Shown one piece after another: positions 23,194 to 33,113 of a stretch of DNA of 64,000 nt. Location of the stretch: NCBI GenBank assembly GCA_964036275.1, contig OZ038437.1:12093138-12157137 (forward strand), read 5' to 3'. The position numbers were made by a program, and so were the translations under genes. Source of the stretch: Litoditis marina. Lineage: Eukaryota; Nematoda; Chromadorea; Rhabditida; Rhabditidae. Every line of letters begins with the position of its first letter. The stretch's first letter is position 1. The notes under the pieces were generated by a model that was given only the letters and a program-made list of their open reading frames with translations, did no database searches and was not told the DNA's origin.

Positions 23194-26100
23194 CCTCCAA
23201 ATCTGACGTCACCCTCTTTTTTCCAATAAAGTCCAGGTGCATTGAGATCGATGTAATGCGCTAGGCAGCGCCCCATGGGGGATTCATGAGAATCGCGCGA
23301 AAGGTTTCCTAGAAATTTAGGTTAAAAGACATGGAAACGTGATTTCACGTAAAACTGACGTCATTTTCACGCGAAAGAGAGACGTTATTTCAGGTTATCA
23401 AGATGAGTATAAGATGTCGTCAATGAGAGAAGCAATTCACTAGAAGTAAATTGAATAGTCACGTGGCATTCCAATGAGGAATCGTGCACTTTTTCATTGC
23501 ATGTTTTTAATTTATGCTGTGTTTAACATGTTTCACGTGACTGTGCACTTGACTGGAAATATAGATACCCGACCCCAAGTCCTTTCAGTTCGAATAAATC
23601 GAACAATTTCGTAGATCAAACATTAGAGCGTGCATGTCGGACACTTATCCACGTGTTCATTTTTGGTCTCTATGGTTTTCTCGCTATTTGGCTTCTACAT
23701 ACTATCACTCTTTACATATCTCTCCCTTTCCTTCTCTCTTTCTCCTCCCCCCCCCCTCTCTCTATATCTCGCTCTCTTGCTTATTCTCTCTCTCTGTCTC
23801 TCTCTCCACTCTCTCCCCTTTTTCTCTATGACATCATTCCTCTAATCGTTTGCCCCCCTTCTAATGCATTTTGCATGAAGAATCACATCCTCTCCCCTCT
23901 CTAGCGAAATTGTACACCGAATCAATAAATCCAAGGCAAACATAGTTTTCGGTTACATCGTAACGGAAATGATGTATATAGATTTTTTTCTATGTTCCAA
24001 CCAACAAAGGACATACTCAAATGAATACAAGCTGTAGACAGGGGTTTACTACCCATGAGAAGAGCTCATGGGTTGTACTCATGAATAGTTCAAGAGGTTG
24101 TCCTCAGAACATATAAAACGCCGTTTTCTTTCCAGTTTTGAGGAATTAGAAGCTGAGAACACAAAATTTTGCTAAGCTATGACGCTGAGGAAAGGTCGAA
24201 ATCTATCAAAATATGAGCTGACCACATTCAATGACTTGCTACTTGCTACGGTGCAAAAAAAACTATAACTCAGAAAAAGCGTGGTTGCAATAGAGCATGT
24301 TCTAAGATCTAAATAAAACATTCGGTATTATTATAAAAAAACTTAAAACATGCAGTCTATTCCAGGACGTGTTTACCTGTTTCTGTAATGGGAAGGACCA
24401 CTGCAACGGCGGAAGAGCAGTGCGAGCGCTCGAAGTCGATGTGGTTCCCCTGGTACGTGATTTAACTTATCACGTGAAAAAAATTGCGTTTCACGTGATA
24501 AATCAAATTACTTCTTGTAAATTATTTTTGACTTAGCGAACTGTCCTCTTTCAAATGTGGGTTCATGTGTTCGAAACTTTCATGTTCATGTTAGTAATTT
24601 TACAGGTTACCTGCAAGTGTACCAAACTAGGTTAACCTGTATAAAACAGAAGAAAACTACTCCATGGAAATTGGGTTTACACTTTCATTTTGATGCATTT
24701 ACTAGTAGTTTTAAAGGTTACGTGCATGTATACCAAACTAGGTTTACCTGTATAACACAGAAGAAACTACTCCACGGAGATTGGGTTTAAACTTTCAGTT
24801 TGATGCATTTACTAGTAGTTTTAAAGGTTACGTGCATGTATACCAAACTAGGTTTACCTGTATAAAACAGAAGAAAACTACTCCATGGAAATTGGGTTTA
24901 CACTTTCATTTTGATGCATTTACTAGTAGTTTTAAAGGTTACGTGCATGTATACCAAACTAGGTTTACCTGTATAACACAGAAGAAACTACTCCACGGAG
25001 ATTGGGTGTAAACTTTCATTTTGATGCATTTACTAGTAGTTTTACAGGTTACGTGCATGTGCAGCGGAATGCATTGCAAGGGAGAGAAGACGTGTCTGGG
25101 TGAGATGTGTACTTACGTACTGGACCACAGCACAAAGGAATATGAGCAGGTGATTGGAAATTTCTCACGTTTTTTCACGTTTTTCACATTTTCACGTGAA
25201 AAAAGGGAATAAACGGTGAAAACACTCGGTGAGATATGTATGTACTTACGTACTGGACCATAGCACAAAGGAGTAAGAACAGTAACCATGATCTAATCAC
25301 TTTTTTCCCGTTTTCACGTGGAAAATATACGTTAAAACACTTGCCGAGATATGAACTTTGGGGCCGAGTGGTCGACTGGTTGTGTGCGCGTTAGCACTCA
25401 AAACACCATGGTTCGATCCCTCTCGGCGCGGTATCTTCATGGCGGACCGCATGAGCTGGTAATAAAGCTCACCCATGCCTAGTTTCTCTTCTACGGATAC
25501 TACATTGTGATCACTGTCTTGGTTGTATTTGTACGAATAAAGTAACACACGGCTGAAATAGTTGCCGTAAAAGATTATTATTATTATTAACTTATATACT
25601 AGAAGGAGTTTCGCAGGTGAACAAAGTTTTCCCACGTTTTTTTTTCTCGTTTTCGCGTTACAAATAAGAAACAACGTGAGCACTTTCATTATATACCACT
25701 AGTCAGTAATGTGAAATACTTCCCGGAACTCGTTCAGAAACACTGTTATACGTGACTATCAAGGTCACTCGTAGTTTTTAGTTTAGCCACTTTTCGAATC
25801 AATTCTCAAGAAGTTGAGATCAGAACGTCGTATTTTGAATCAGGTTTTTAATTTTCACACCAATGTGGTTAGGTTCATATTGCAAAGAGAAGTGGGTTTA
25901 ATACTATGCGGTCAAGAGTTGAGTAATGACTATACGCACTAGATGAGAGATATTATGAGAGAACAAGAGAGAGAGAGAGAGAGAAAGAGAGAGAGTGAGA
26001 GAGAGGGGAGAAAGGTGGGAGAAAGAGAAACATAAAATGATAGAGAATATTGTTAAAGAAGTTTCTGTATACGAACGTGCTGCAAAAACGAAATGTGCTC

Positions 26101-29100
26101 TTAAATGTAAGGTCGCAAATTCATTTACGCTCATCTGTAAGCTTTTGCGGCAGAAATGGCAAAAATCAAGGTTGAAAGATAATAACAATAGTAATAATAA
26201 AGTAATTTTTATTTGAATAACTTTCAGGGTTGCGTGAATGCCACCATCCCCCTGATAGAGCGAAGGTCTCTCGGAGCATGTATGATTCCGCCTATTACGG
26301 GGGCCATGCACCATACACTTGGAAAAGTAGGTTTTTTTAATATTTGTATTCTTGAATATTGTGTATTTTTAGTCTGTAATTAACTACACTTGGAGAAGTA
26401 TTCTAAATTCTAGTTGTTTTTCCTATATTTATACATCAATTCATGTTGATATTTGAGCTCAGCAATGCACCATACACGTGGAAAAGTAGGTGTTTTTTTC
26501 TGTTTTCTTTTTCACCTTTTCCATCCGATTCTCACTTCTTACTGAATCAGCTTGGGAGTTTGATGCTATAGTCATCATATCCTTTGCCTCTGTGCATTTC
26601 TTGAGCGATTCGAAGCCGAGACCCTCTGTGTCTCATTGACCTCCATGCTCTCTCACGTTTGTAGCCAAGAAGTCAAACGGTCGTTGATTTTCAGCCATCA
26701 GCTGAGAGAGTGTGTAGTTCAGAGATACGCAGATGCGCTAGATTCTCGGCAAACCTACTTCCGAATTGACGCCCTGACCCGTTGAAACATTCGGCACATC
26801 CGAATTCGTGTTTTTCTGAACGTTTCACGTGATTCACTCACTTCCTTCTAGTAAAACTGTCCATGCTTTGCATACGTATCGATTTCCAGCAACCAGAAGA
26901 TCTGCTGAAGACCGAGTCCTGTGTGTGCGGGAAGGATTACTGTAACGTGGACAAGCCGAAGGTCACCGTCAAGGAGACCACGAAGTGCCAAACTTTCGTT
27001 AAGGCAACTATGATGGGAACTAAGGTTAGTTTTCTGAGTTATAGTCTTAGTTGTAGTTTGATCTCGATAAGTAACAGAATCAAACTACGAACACCGCCAA
27101 ATAGGAACAGTAGCACCGTATATAGTGGGTTCCAAAAAGTATTTCTGTCTCTCGCCGGAATCGAACCTGCGAGCAAAATTTCCGTAGCAGGGCGCTAACC
27201 ACTGCTCTATTAGTGCACATAACTGACAAGCTTTGGAATCGAAGACGTGTTTGGGTACACAGCGGAACGTGAAATATACAGTACCCTCCCGCCTTTCCGT
27301 TGGCGACGACTATAGTTTTGCTTTAGAGGGAGCGAACCTTTTATATTGGTTTGTTTATTCTAAATTATTCTAAATGAATTATTGTAATGAGAGTTCACCA
27401 GAGACTCACGTTCATCCTATGATGCGTCTCTTGCTAGACGCACTCTCTTGCGAAACTCGTATCTACGCTAGATGTAAGAGCAGTGAAATAGCATGGGTTT
27501 GAATGAGGCGCCGGTTAAGATGAGAAGGCCGGGTTTTTTCATGAATACGGCTTCGCAATGTCTAGGAGCGCTTTCTCAGAAATATTGGCGCCAATTGTCT
27601 TTGATTAGCATACAACAAGAGCGAGAGAGCACGCGGGTCAATGAGGCGGCAGACAGAATGAGAAAATCTGCGTGTCTCTGATGTGCACACTCTCTCGGCG
27701 AGGCTGCTACAAAAGTGGTTTGCGAATTGGCAAGCAATAGTCCGAGCGTACATCATCATTCTTTTCAGATGAAGTCGAGAACCATAAGCTGCACCGGAGA
27801 GTTTTGTTTCAAGGTCAGTTGGACTATGATAGTATAGTTCAAAACAATGTCTTGACAAATCACACCGAAAATGCGGAGTAACGTGAATAGTATGATCTAA
27901 ACATCTGAGAAACGTGCAATATTGAATTGTAAAGCTCATTTTACCTAATAGTTTTGGGAAAAACTATTGATTTTTCGATCCGTCATCGAATTTTCCGGCT
28001 AGAAGCAAGTGGCGAGTTATTATTATTGATTTTTCACTGCGGTAATATCGATTTTCCAGGCTAACATCAAGTCAAACCTCGGTCAACTGTCCGAGTATTC
28101 CACCATCGGCTGTGCGAGTTTCACGGGCGACGACGAGTTGGCGGAAGAACTGAATCCGACGGGATGTGCCTCCTTCAGAAGCGAGCAGCTCAACGTCAAC
28201 GCCTGCTTCAAGGTTTGGGATGTTCATACACGTGAAACTCACGTGAATGGTCAGTTCACGTGCATTTCACGTTATGACAATGTAGACACCGTGCATAACT
28301 TGACGTCAACGCGTGTTTCAAGGTTAGTTTGGACACGTAAAGGTAGAATAACAAGATGTTCAAATACGTGAATCGCATTTCACTAGACCATTCACGTGTC
28401 CTTTTACGACCACAATACACCGTTACCATCTCAACTTCAGCGCGTTCTTCAAGGTTTGTTTGAAAACGTGAATCTTTGATACATAGTAGTTTGAGCACTT
28501 AAAACGCACGTGACTAGCCCACCCACGTGTATTTTACGTTACGACGACGAAACGGCAACGCCTGCTTCAAAATCAGTTTGGAGAAGTGAAACGTGAAGAA
28601 CTAGAGGTGATTGAGCTTATAATTCACATGACTGATTTGTACACGTGCAATTCACGCTACGATAACAAATACACCGTTACGTGGAAGACCAGTACTCCGT
28701 GCACATTGCACTTAGACTCCACCGTGACCGAATCTCGAATCAATATCTACGCGCAAGAAGCTGCGTGTACAGAATTTGGGAAATGTATAAAAAAAACAAT
28801 AAGCAAAAGGTTAGTTATGTTGATGAAACATTTAAGAATAATTTCACAGACGGACGACGAATCGGCCATAGGCAGAGCTCGCGCCAATCAGGAGGTCAAA
28901 TCGCCACGCAGAAAAGTACAAAAGAGCAGGTTTGATATAATTTAGTTTAGTGAAAAGTTATAGGTATAATAGTGAATCTTTGTTTGGAACACTGTACTCT
29001 TATGCTCGGAAAAACTTAATCATACAATATTCTATGGAATAACACGTCCCGGAGGTTTTTGTAAATGTACAAGGCATGAGTTATAGTTCGTTTCCACCAT

Positions 29101-30486
29101 CGATAGTAGTCAGCCATGCTGCCCTGAGCGCATCCCATATTGCAGGCGATTGATCTGGTAGCTTGCCAGTAACTTTTCAACACAATTGACTCTGCCCACT
29201 AAAATCCACTGTAACTGGTTACTATCGATGATTAAAACGAACTTTATATTTTGTTTTGCGAATTTGAGCCTTTTTATGAGAAAACTAAAAAATGAAGGCG
29301 CGCATTAGCCGAACCAAAGACAAATCACGCACCGCGCTGCGCGCGATAAACTTATTTCATACAAAACTCTATGATAATATGAATCTTTTAGAAATATGGA
29401 CAATTTGTTTACAAAGAAAATTAAGTTTTATTATTAAAGGAGACCACCGCCCACGAAAGCGCCAAAGATGGAAATCGCCTATGAAGACGACGAACAATGG
29501 GATAATGACGAAGAGGAAGAGCCTGAGCCAAGAACCAGAGGTAAGAGGTCAAAAATCAAGTAATGGTTCTTGTAACGTGCTAATGCAACATCCAGTCTAT
29601 TTTTCACCAGGTTTTGGAGAGTGCTCAAAACGTCGTTGTACTTTTTTTTAGCCAAAAGCCAGAAAGCCGCTGGATCACACAATTACAAGCACAGCGGCAA
29701 ACATTGTTTTAGGCCTGATTCGGGAAGAGTGAACCCTGTATCAGTAAAATAATCAATAAATAGGTGCCAGAAGTCGAATAAAAGTCATGTTTTCCGTAAA
29801 ATATGTATTTCTTGTACACTCACTATGTTCAGAGCCCGTCCGTGAGAAGGAAGAGCGTAAGGAGAGAGAAGAAGAGAAAGAAGGAGTGGAAGAAAAAGAG
29901 GAAGAAGTAGAAAGTACCTTCAAGAAAGTCGAGAGAGTGATCGAAGAGGAAGTGGAGGGCGCAGACAGCACGACGAAAAAGAACTTCATCTTCCAAAAAC
30001 CGACCCAGGCTCCAATCCCGGACGACTCCAACACCACCATGGTGAGTTTATAGTCATTTCCATTCTGACGTAAAATTCTATAGTAAGATTTCAAAACTAC
30101 TAGTACCTTTTCAACAAATTTTCATAACAAAATGCTCAAAAAACTTTCGAAAGTCGATGATTTCGTTGGAAAAAAATTTGAATAGGATGATCACGGAAGT
30201 ACTTCACATCATAATAAGAAGAAATATGGCAAAATGACACGTTTTCGTTATATCAGTATCGAAGTCGTTCAGAAAGATATTGTTCGTTTAACCGGTCAAC
30301 TAGATTGATTCTAGACGAACTAGTGATGAATACACAGCCAAATAAATGACTACCGTAACCATCTATTTTCAGATCACCGTCTTCATTCTCATTATGCTGT
30401 GCATTGTTGTATCGGGTGCCGTGTGGAAACTGGAGCTGCACAAGAAGCTGATGCGATCAAACTACGATACTGTAGCCGGCGGATAA
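21925..30486 (+). CDS. single-pass membrane protein with repeated Ly6/uPAR-like cysteine modules
   Basis: Exons, all in phase: 21925-22113, 22770-22841, 24366-24452, 25048-25149, 26228-26326, 26890-27024, 27769-27813, 28060-28212, 28850-28929, 29440-29540, 29833-30041, 30373-30486 (TAA); 461 residues. The start ATG lies one base after an ATTACAG acceptor, so trans-splicing is plausible. Residues 1-21 are a signal peptide. Module 1 (exons 1-3) ends CNGKDHCN and module 2 (exons 4-6) ends CGKDYCN, the CxCxxDxCN-type close of Ly6/uPAR/activin-receptor folds. Matching sequons GCMNGT and GCVNAT sit at equal places, pointing to module duplication. A third cysteine-rich module (exons 6-8) lacks a recognisable CN ending. 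Exons 9-11 are a charged Glu/Lys-rich stalk, then ITVFILIMLCIVVSGAVW (transmembrane) and a ~19-residue cytoplasmic tail. Expected at the cell surface; ligand unknown. An exon between 28212 and 28850 may be missing from the model. Confidence 0.8.
22855..23200. repeat. CT-rich microsatellite just after a donor site
   Basis: Degenerate and pure (CT)n runs starting about 13 bases after the 22841 exon end, the same placement as the tract after 6782. Confidence 0.85.
23700..23830. repeat. CT-rich tract with poly-C run
   Basis: Low-complexity pyrimidine tract in the second intron of the Ly6-like gene. Confidence 0.75.
24605..25046. repeat. four tandem ~110-bp copies of an intron end plus exon start
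   Basis: GGTTAC(C/G)TGCA words occur at 24605, 24716, 24826 and 24937, and then at the true exon boundary (25047), a spacing of 110-111 bp. The first copy keeps ACAG before GGTTACC; the middle three read AAAG. Each unit also has GAAAACTACTCCATGGA or its variant and GATGCATTTACTAGTAGTTT. The frame is open through units but ends at unit-specific stops, so coding is unlikely. Confidence 0.85.
25222..25277 (+). repeat. decayed copy of an exon end
   Basis: Repeats 25098-25149 of the Ly6-like exon 4: both have TGTACTTACGTACTGGACCA and AGCACAAAGGA. The copy has a 4-base insertion and its end is damaged. It lies in the following intron. Confidence 0.8.
25361..25431 (+). tRNA. tRNA-like sequence, probably a pseudogene
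   Basis: About 71 bp with GGCCGAGTGGTCGACTGG (A-box-like), CATGGTTCGATCCC (B-box) and ends GCCGAG / CTCGGC that can pair as an acceptor-like stem. It lacks a convincing anticodon arm and a class-II variable arm. A related reverse-strand sequence lies at 34464-34538. It is more likely a tRNA-derived repeat than a working tRNA. Confidence 0.35.
25960..26030. repeat. GA microsatellite
   Basis: Purine-rich (GA)n tract in the intron before the 26228 exon. Confidence 0.75.
26463..26496 (+). repeat. decayed copy of an exon end plus donor
   Basis: ATGCACCATACACGTGGAAA followed by AGTAGGTGTTTTT nearly repeats 26303-26336, the last bases and donor of the 26228-26326 exon. A weaker third trace is near 26384. 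Confidence 0.75.
27119..27315 (-). repeat. tRNA-like terminal-repeat element, copy 5
   Basis: Reverse-strand full-length copy: GGAATCGAACCTGCGAGC (B-box complement), GGGCGCTAACCACTGCTCTA (A-box complement), CCGCCTTTCCGTTGGCGACG (head), ending ACTATA. Confidence 0.8.
28301..28585 (+). repeat. three decayed ~120-bp copies of an exon end plus donor
   Basis: The end of the 28060-28212 exon (GTCAACGCCTGCTTCAAG and GTTTGG) recurs near 28302-28333, 28428-28461 and 28545-28580, with TTCAAGGTTAGTTTGG, TTCAAGGTTTGTTTG and TTCAAAATCAGTTTGG at the junction. The filler carries CACGTGCATTTCACGTTA-type words in each unit. Confidence 0.75.
29282..29360. repeat. short dispersed repeat shared with 41300-41375
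   Basis: Both places have GAAAAAATGA/CTAAAAAATGA, then CCAAAGACAA.TCACGCA, then a GCGC-rich hairpin and CGCGATA. It is non-coding. Confidence 0.5.
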
Positions 30487-31021
30487 GAGATCAAACTACA
30501 AAATCCCAATCACAGTAGAACATTCCGCGATCAAACTACAATTCCAATAGATAGATATCCGCCATAGAATATGTGTTACTCCAAACGCTTTCTACTAGGT
30601 TGTACCATTATCTAAAGCTTAGAGCTTAGTTTCTACAATCTCAAGTTCTTCTTCTCCTTTGCAATTCTCAGATAGGCACCACTCTACATTGTTTTGAATC
30701 TGCTTATAATTGTACTCGGTCCCAGAAGTTCACGTTTTTACGTGAACAACAATCAACATACTCTGCACTTCACTTACATGATTGTGACCTATCTTATCTT
30801 TGATCTCCTACTCTGTTCTCTTCTTCTGAGCTTGACCAATACTTCTCCAATTTACTTCCACTTATAAAATTGCTAAGCAATATCACATTAGCTCAAGAGA
30901 GCTAGTTCACGCATTTGAGTATTTACAGGGGATGTGACCATGTCTTTGTTGTAGTTTGCTCAGCGCACACAGAGAAAAAACGAAATCAAACCATACACCC
31001 CCATGCACGGGGCTTTCTTTT

Positions 31022-31082
31022 TGTAGTTTGATCACGCTGCGTTAGAGTCTAAATTTTGGCTTGTATCGAGTTCAAACTACAA
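31022..31082. mobile_element. micro-hairpin element (GTAGTTTGATC ends), copy 1
   Basis: About 61 bp starting TTGTAGTTTGATC and ending GTTCAAACTACAA, so the ends are ~12-bp inverted repeats around a unique centre. Confidence 0.6.
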
Positions 31083-31800
31083 CACAGCTATGGTCATCCT
31101 CTATACCGTTTCAGCATTCCATTCTCTGAACAATCCCTATAACATTTATATTATTTATTTGTCTTCTCCAAAAGTTACGGCTACTGCTACGCAGTGCGCT
31201 AGCGTAGCGCTAGAGCCTTAGCTCCAATGCAATAGTGTTTTAATTTATTTTTATTTGATTGAAAAGTTTCGTTCGTAGTATTTATATAGCAGTTTTAAGA
31301 AAAGTTTTTATATGTCATGGTCTTTGATAAAGGTTTCATATCGTTTTGCAGTACCACGCAAGACTTTTTCCCAATATTCATTCGACACATAGTACACTTA
31401 GAAACTATTGTATCACAGGTCACAGGGTGTTCTCTCAAATTCTGGCTTTATGTGATTTTTGAACCGAGAAAGGGCCGAGGTTCGAAGCGCGAAGAAATAT
31501 TGTTAGGATCAACGTGAAGTTGATGTTTTGACAGAACAAAGAAATAGAAAACGCAAAACAAGTATATACAAGTAAATTGAATAGAGAGTCAGACGAAGAG
31601 AGGAAAGAATCAATATCAATGACATATACTTTAGAACATGTACAGGTACTTTAGACCATGTAATAAAACCATTGATACAACATCTTTCCTTGTTGTTAAA
31701 GTCTGTACCCGATTTTCAATTTCATGGAGTGTAGAGTTTATACTAACTTTTGATTCTTACGTCGTGCTTTTTCCTGTTCGCATCTCTAGTCAACAATACA

Positions 31801-32000
31801 ACTATAGTGGGTGCCTAACTTAGAAATTTCTGTCTCTCACCGGCATCGAACCTGTGAGCAAAAGATTTGTAGCAAAGCCGCTAACCACTGGGCTATTAGA
31901 GTACACAACGGGCATATTTTGGAATCGATGACATGTGTGCGTACACAGAGGAAAGTGAGATGTACAGTCTCCACCGGCCTTTCTGTTGACGCCAACTATA
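31801..32000 (-). repeat. tRNA-like terminal-repeat element, copy 6
   Basis: Reverse-strand copy with ACTATAGTGGGTGCC at one end, CATCGAACCTGTGAGC, GCTAACCACTGGGCTATTA, and GTTGACGCCAACTATA at the other. More diverged than copies 5 and 7. Confidence 0.75.
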
Positions 32001-32473
32001 TGAACACATCGAGACAGGGCAAAAAACGTGAGCGAATATTCAATTTTACTTTTGTCAACAAACACACTTTTTGCGAATCTTTTTTTAAATTTTCAATAGT
32101 ATTTGCAACCCTGGCAGTTAAACTGAATAAATATACGAACTTATGGAAAACATTACAATTAGTTACCACATCTCACCGTACTAGGTATTAGATCATAGTT
32201 GATAAAATGGAACTTGGAGTGAAAAATGAAAACTAGTGAGAAAATTATATATAAATCCATATATTTCGTTATCTTTCGTTGGAACAGGAAGAAGATCATT
32301 GGACTTAGGATAATTAGTCCGGAGTTACCGCAAGACTTGGTACAAGATTTTTCACGGCTAGTCCTATGAGATTTGTCATAGGCGCATGAAGTAGACTGTA
32401 TATTCAGTGTCGTATTACTTTGTGAAAAGCGGCGGGTAGATACTGAACATCTAGCTCTGGCACTACTGTTTTC

Positions 32474-32540
32474 GTAGTTTGATCCCACCCTAAGTCATTC
32501 GTAGCCCGATAACCGCGATATGTAGGCAGATCAAACTACA
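32474..32540. mobile_element. micro-hairpin element, copy 2
   Basis: About 67 bp starting GTAGTTTGATCCC and ending CAGATCAAACTACA, an inverted pair around a ~45-bp unique centre. Confidence 0.6.
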
Positions 32541-32712
32541 TTCTTTCGAATATGACCATTTTACACAGAGAATCACGTGTCGGCCGTGAGCGCATTTCGT
32601 TTTAGCTAACTGGTACTGCACACATGATGTTCGTTAAAGTTGTTTGCCCTTCGAATACTTGAACTTCTGTAAATATTAAAATATCCCTCTTTCAGGGAAT
32701 AAACTTTATACA

Positions 32713-32799
32713 ATGGCACAGGCTCCTACAAATGATGCGAACTCAACGAAAGCAAAAAAGGAGAGCACAAGAAATAATGCGACAACTGACCCGTTATGA
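32713..32799 (+). CDS. possible 28-codon ORF, function unknown
   Basis: ATG follows a CCCTCTTTCAG acceptor-like site by 17 bases and the frame (MAQAPTNDANSTKAKKE...) stops at TGA. Composition is polar and unremarkable. It may be a short trans-spliced transcript, a first exon of an unmodelled gene, or chance. It matches no family I recognise. Confidence 0.15.
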   Translation: MAQAPTNDANSTKAKKESTRNNATTDPL

Positions 32800-33113
32800 G
32801 TATGGGGTGAGCTCTAGACAAATCAGGCAAAATTTTTACATACATGTTATCTGACCCTGTGTTATAGCGAATCGTCAAAAATTCATCGAGTCGCGTCGAG
32901 CTCAAAACTCAAATCGAAACTTTCTAAAACTCGACACTTTAAAAATTTAGTAATTATAAACTCGACCATACTCGAAATTTCGATTTTAATTGAAAACTCT
33001 ATTGTGTTCCAACTGCATTTCAGTTGGAATATGAGACATGTGAGATGTGAAAATAAGACTACAAACTACAGAAATGTCTAGTCAAAGGGTTTTTCATCCT
33101 GGTGGGCGTTGCT

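Larger units (their letters stand above)
30487..33113. other. spacer between convergent genes
   Basis: Lies between the 3' ends of the Ly6-like gene and the ANP32-like gene. It contains clusters of GATCAAACTAC words just after the stop codon, two micro-hairpin elements, one tRNA-like element, a CTCGA-type simple block at 32875-32995, and one very short possible ORF (32713-32799). Confidence 0.5.

Noticed and set aside
24557..25011. Repeated peptide FTSSFKGYVHVYQTRFTCI as a possible repeat protein
   Set aside because: It comes from the 110-bp intron tandem array; stops occur at fixed places in alternate units and the real exon uses another frame context.
24605..25046. CRISPR-like array
   Set aside because: Units are contiguous tandem copies without unique spacers, in a eukaryotic intron.
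28586..28945. Exon candidate containing DLYTCN as the missing Ly6-like closing exon
   Set aside because: The sequence is one of the repeated echo units, its reading phase does not fit the 28850 exon, and no matching acceptor was found; left as an open question.
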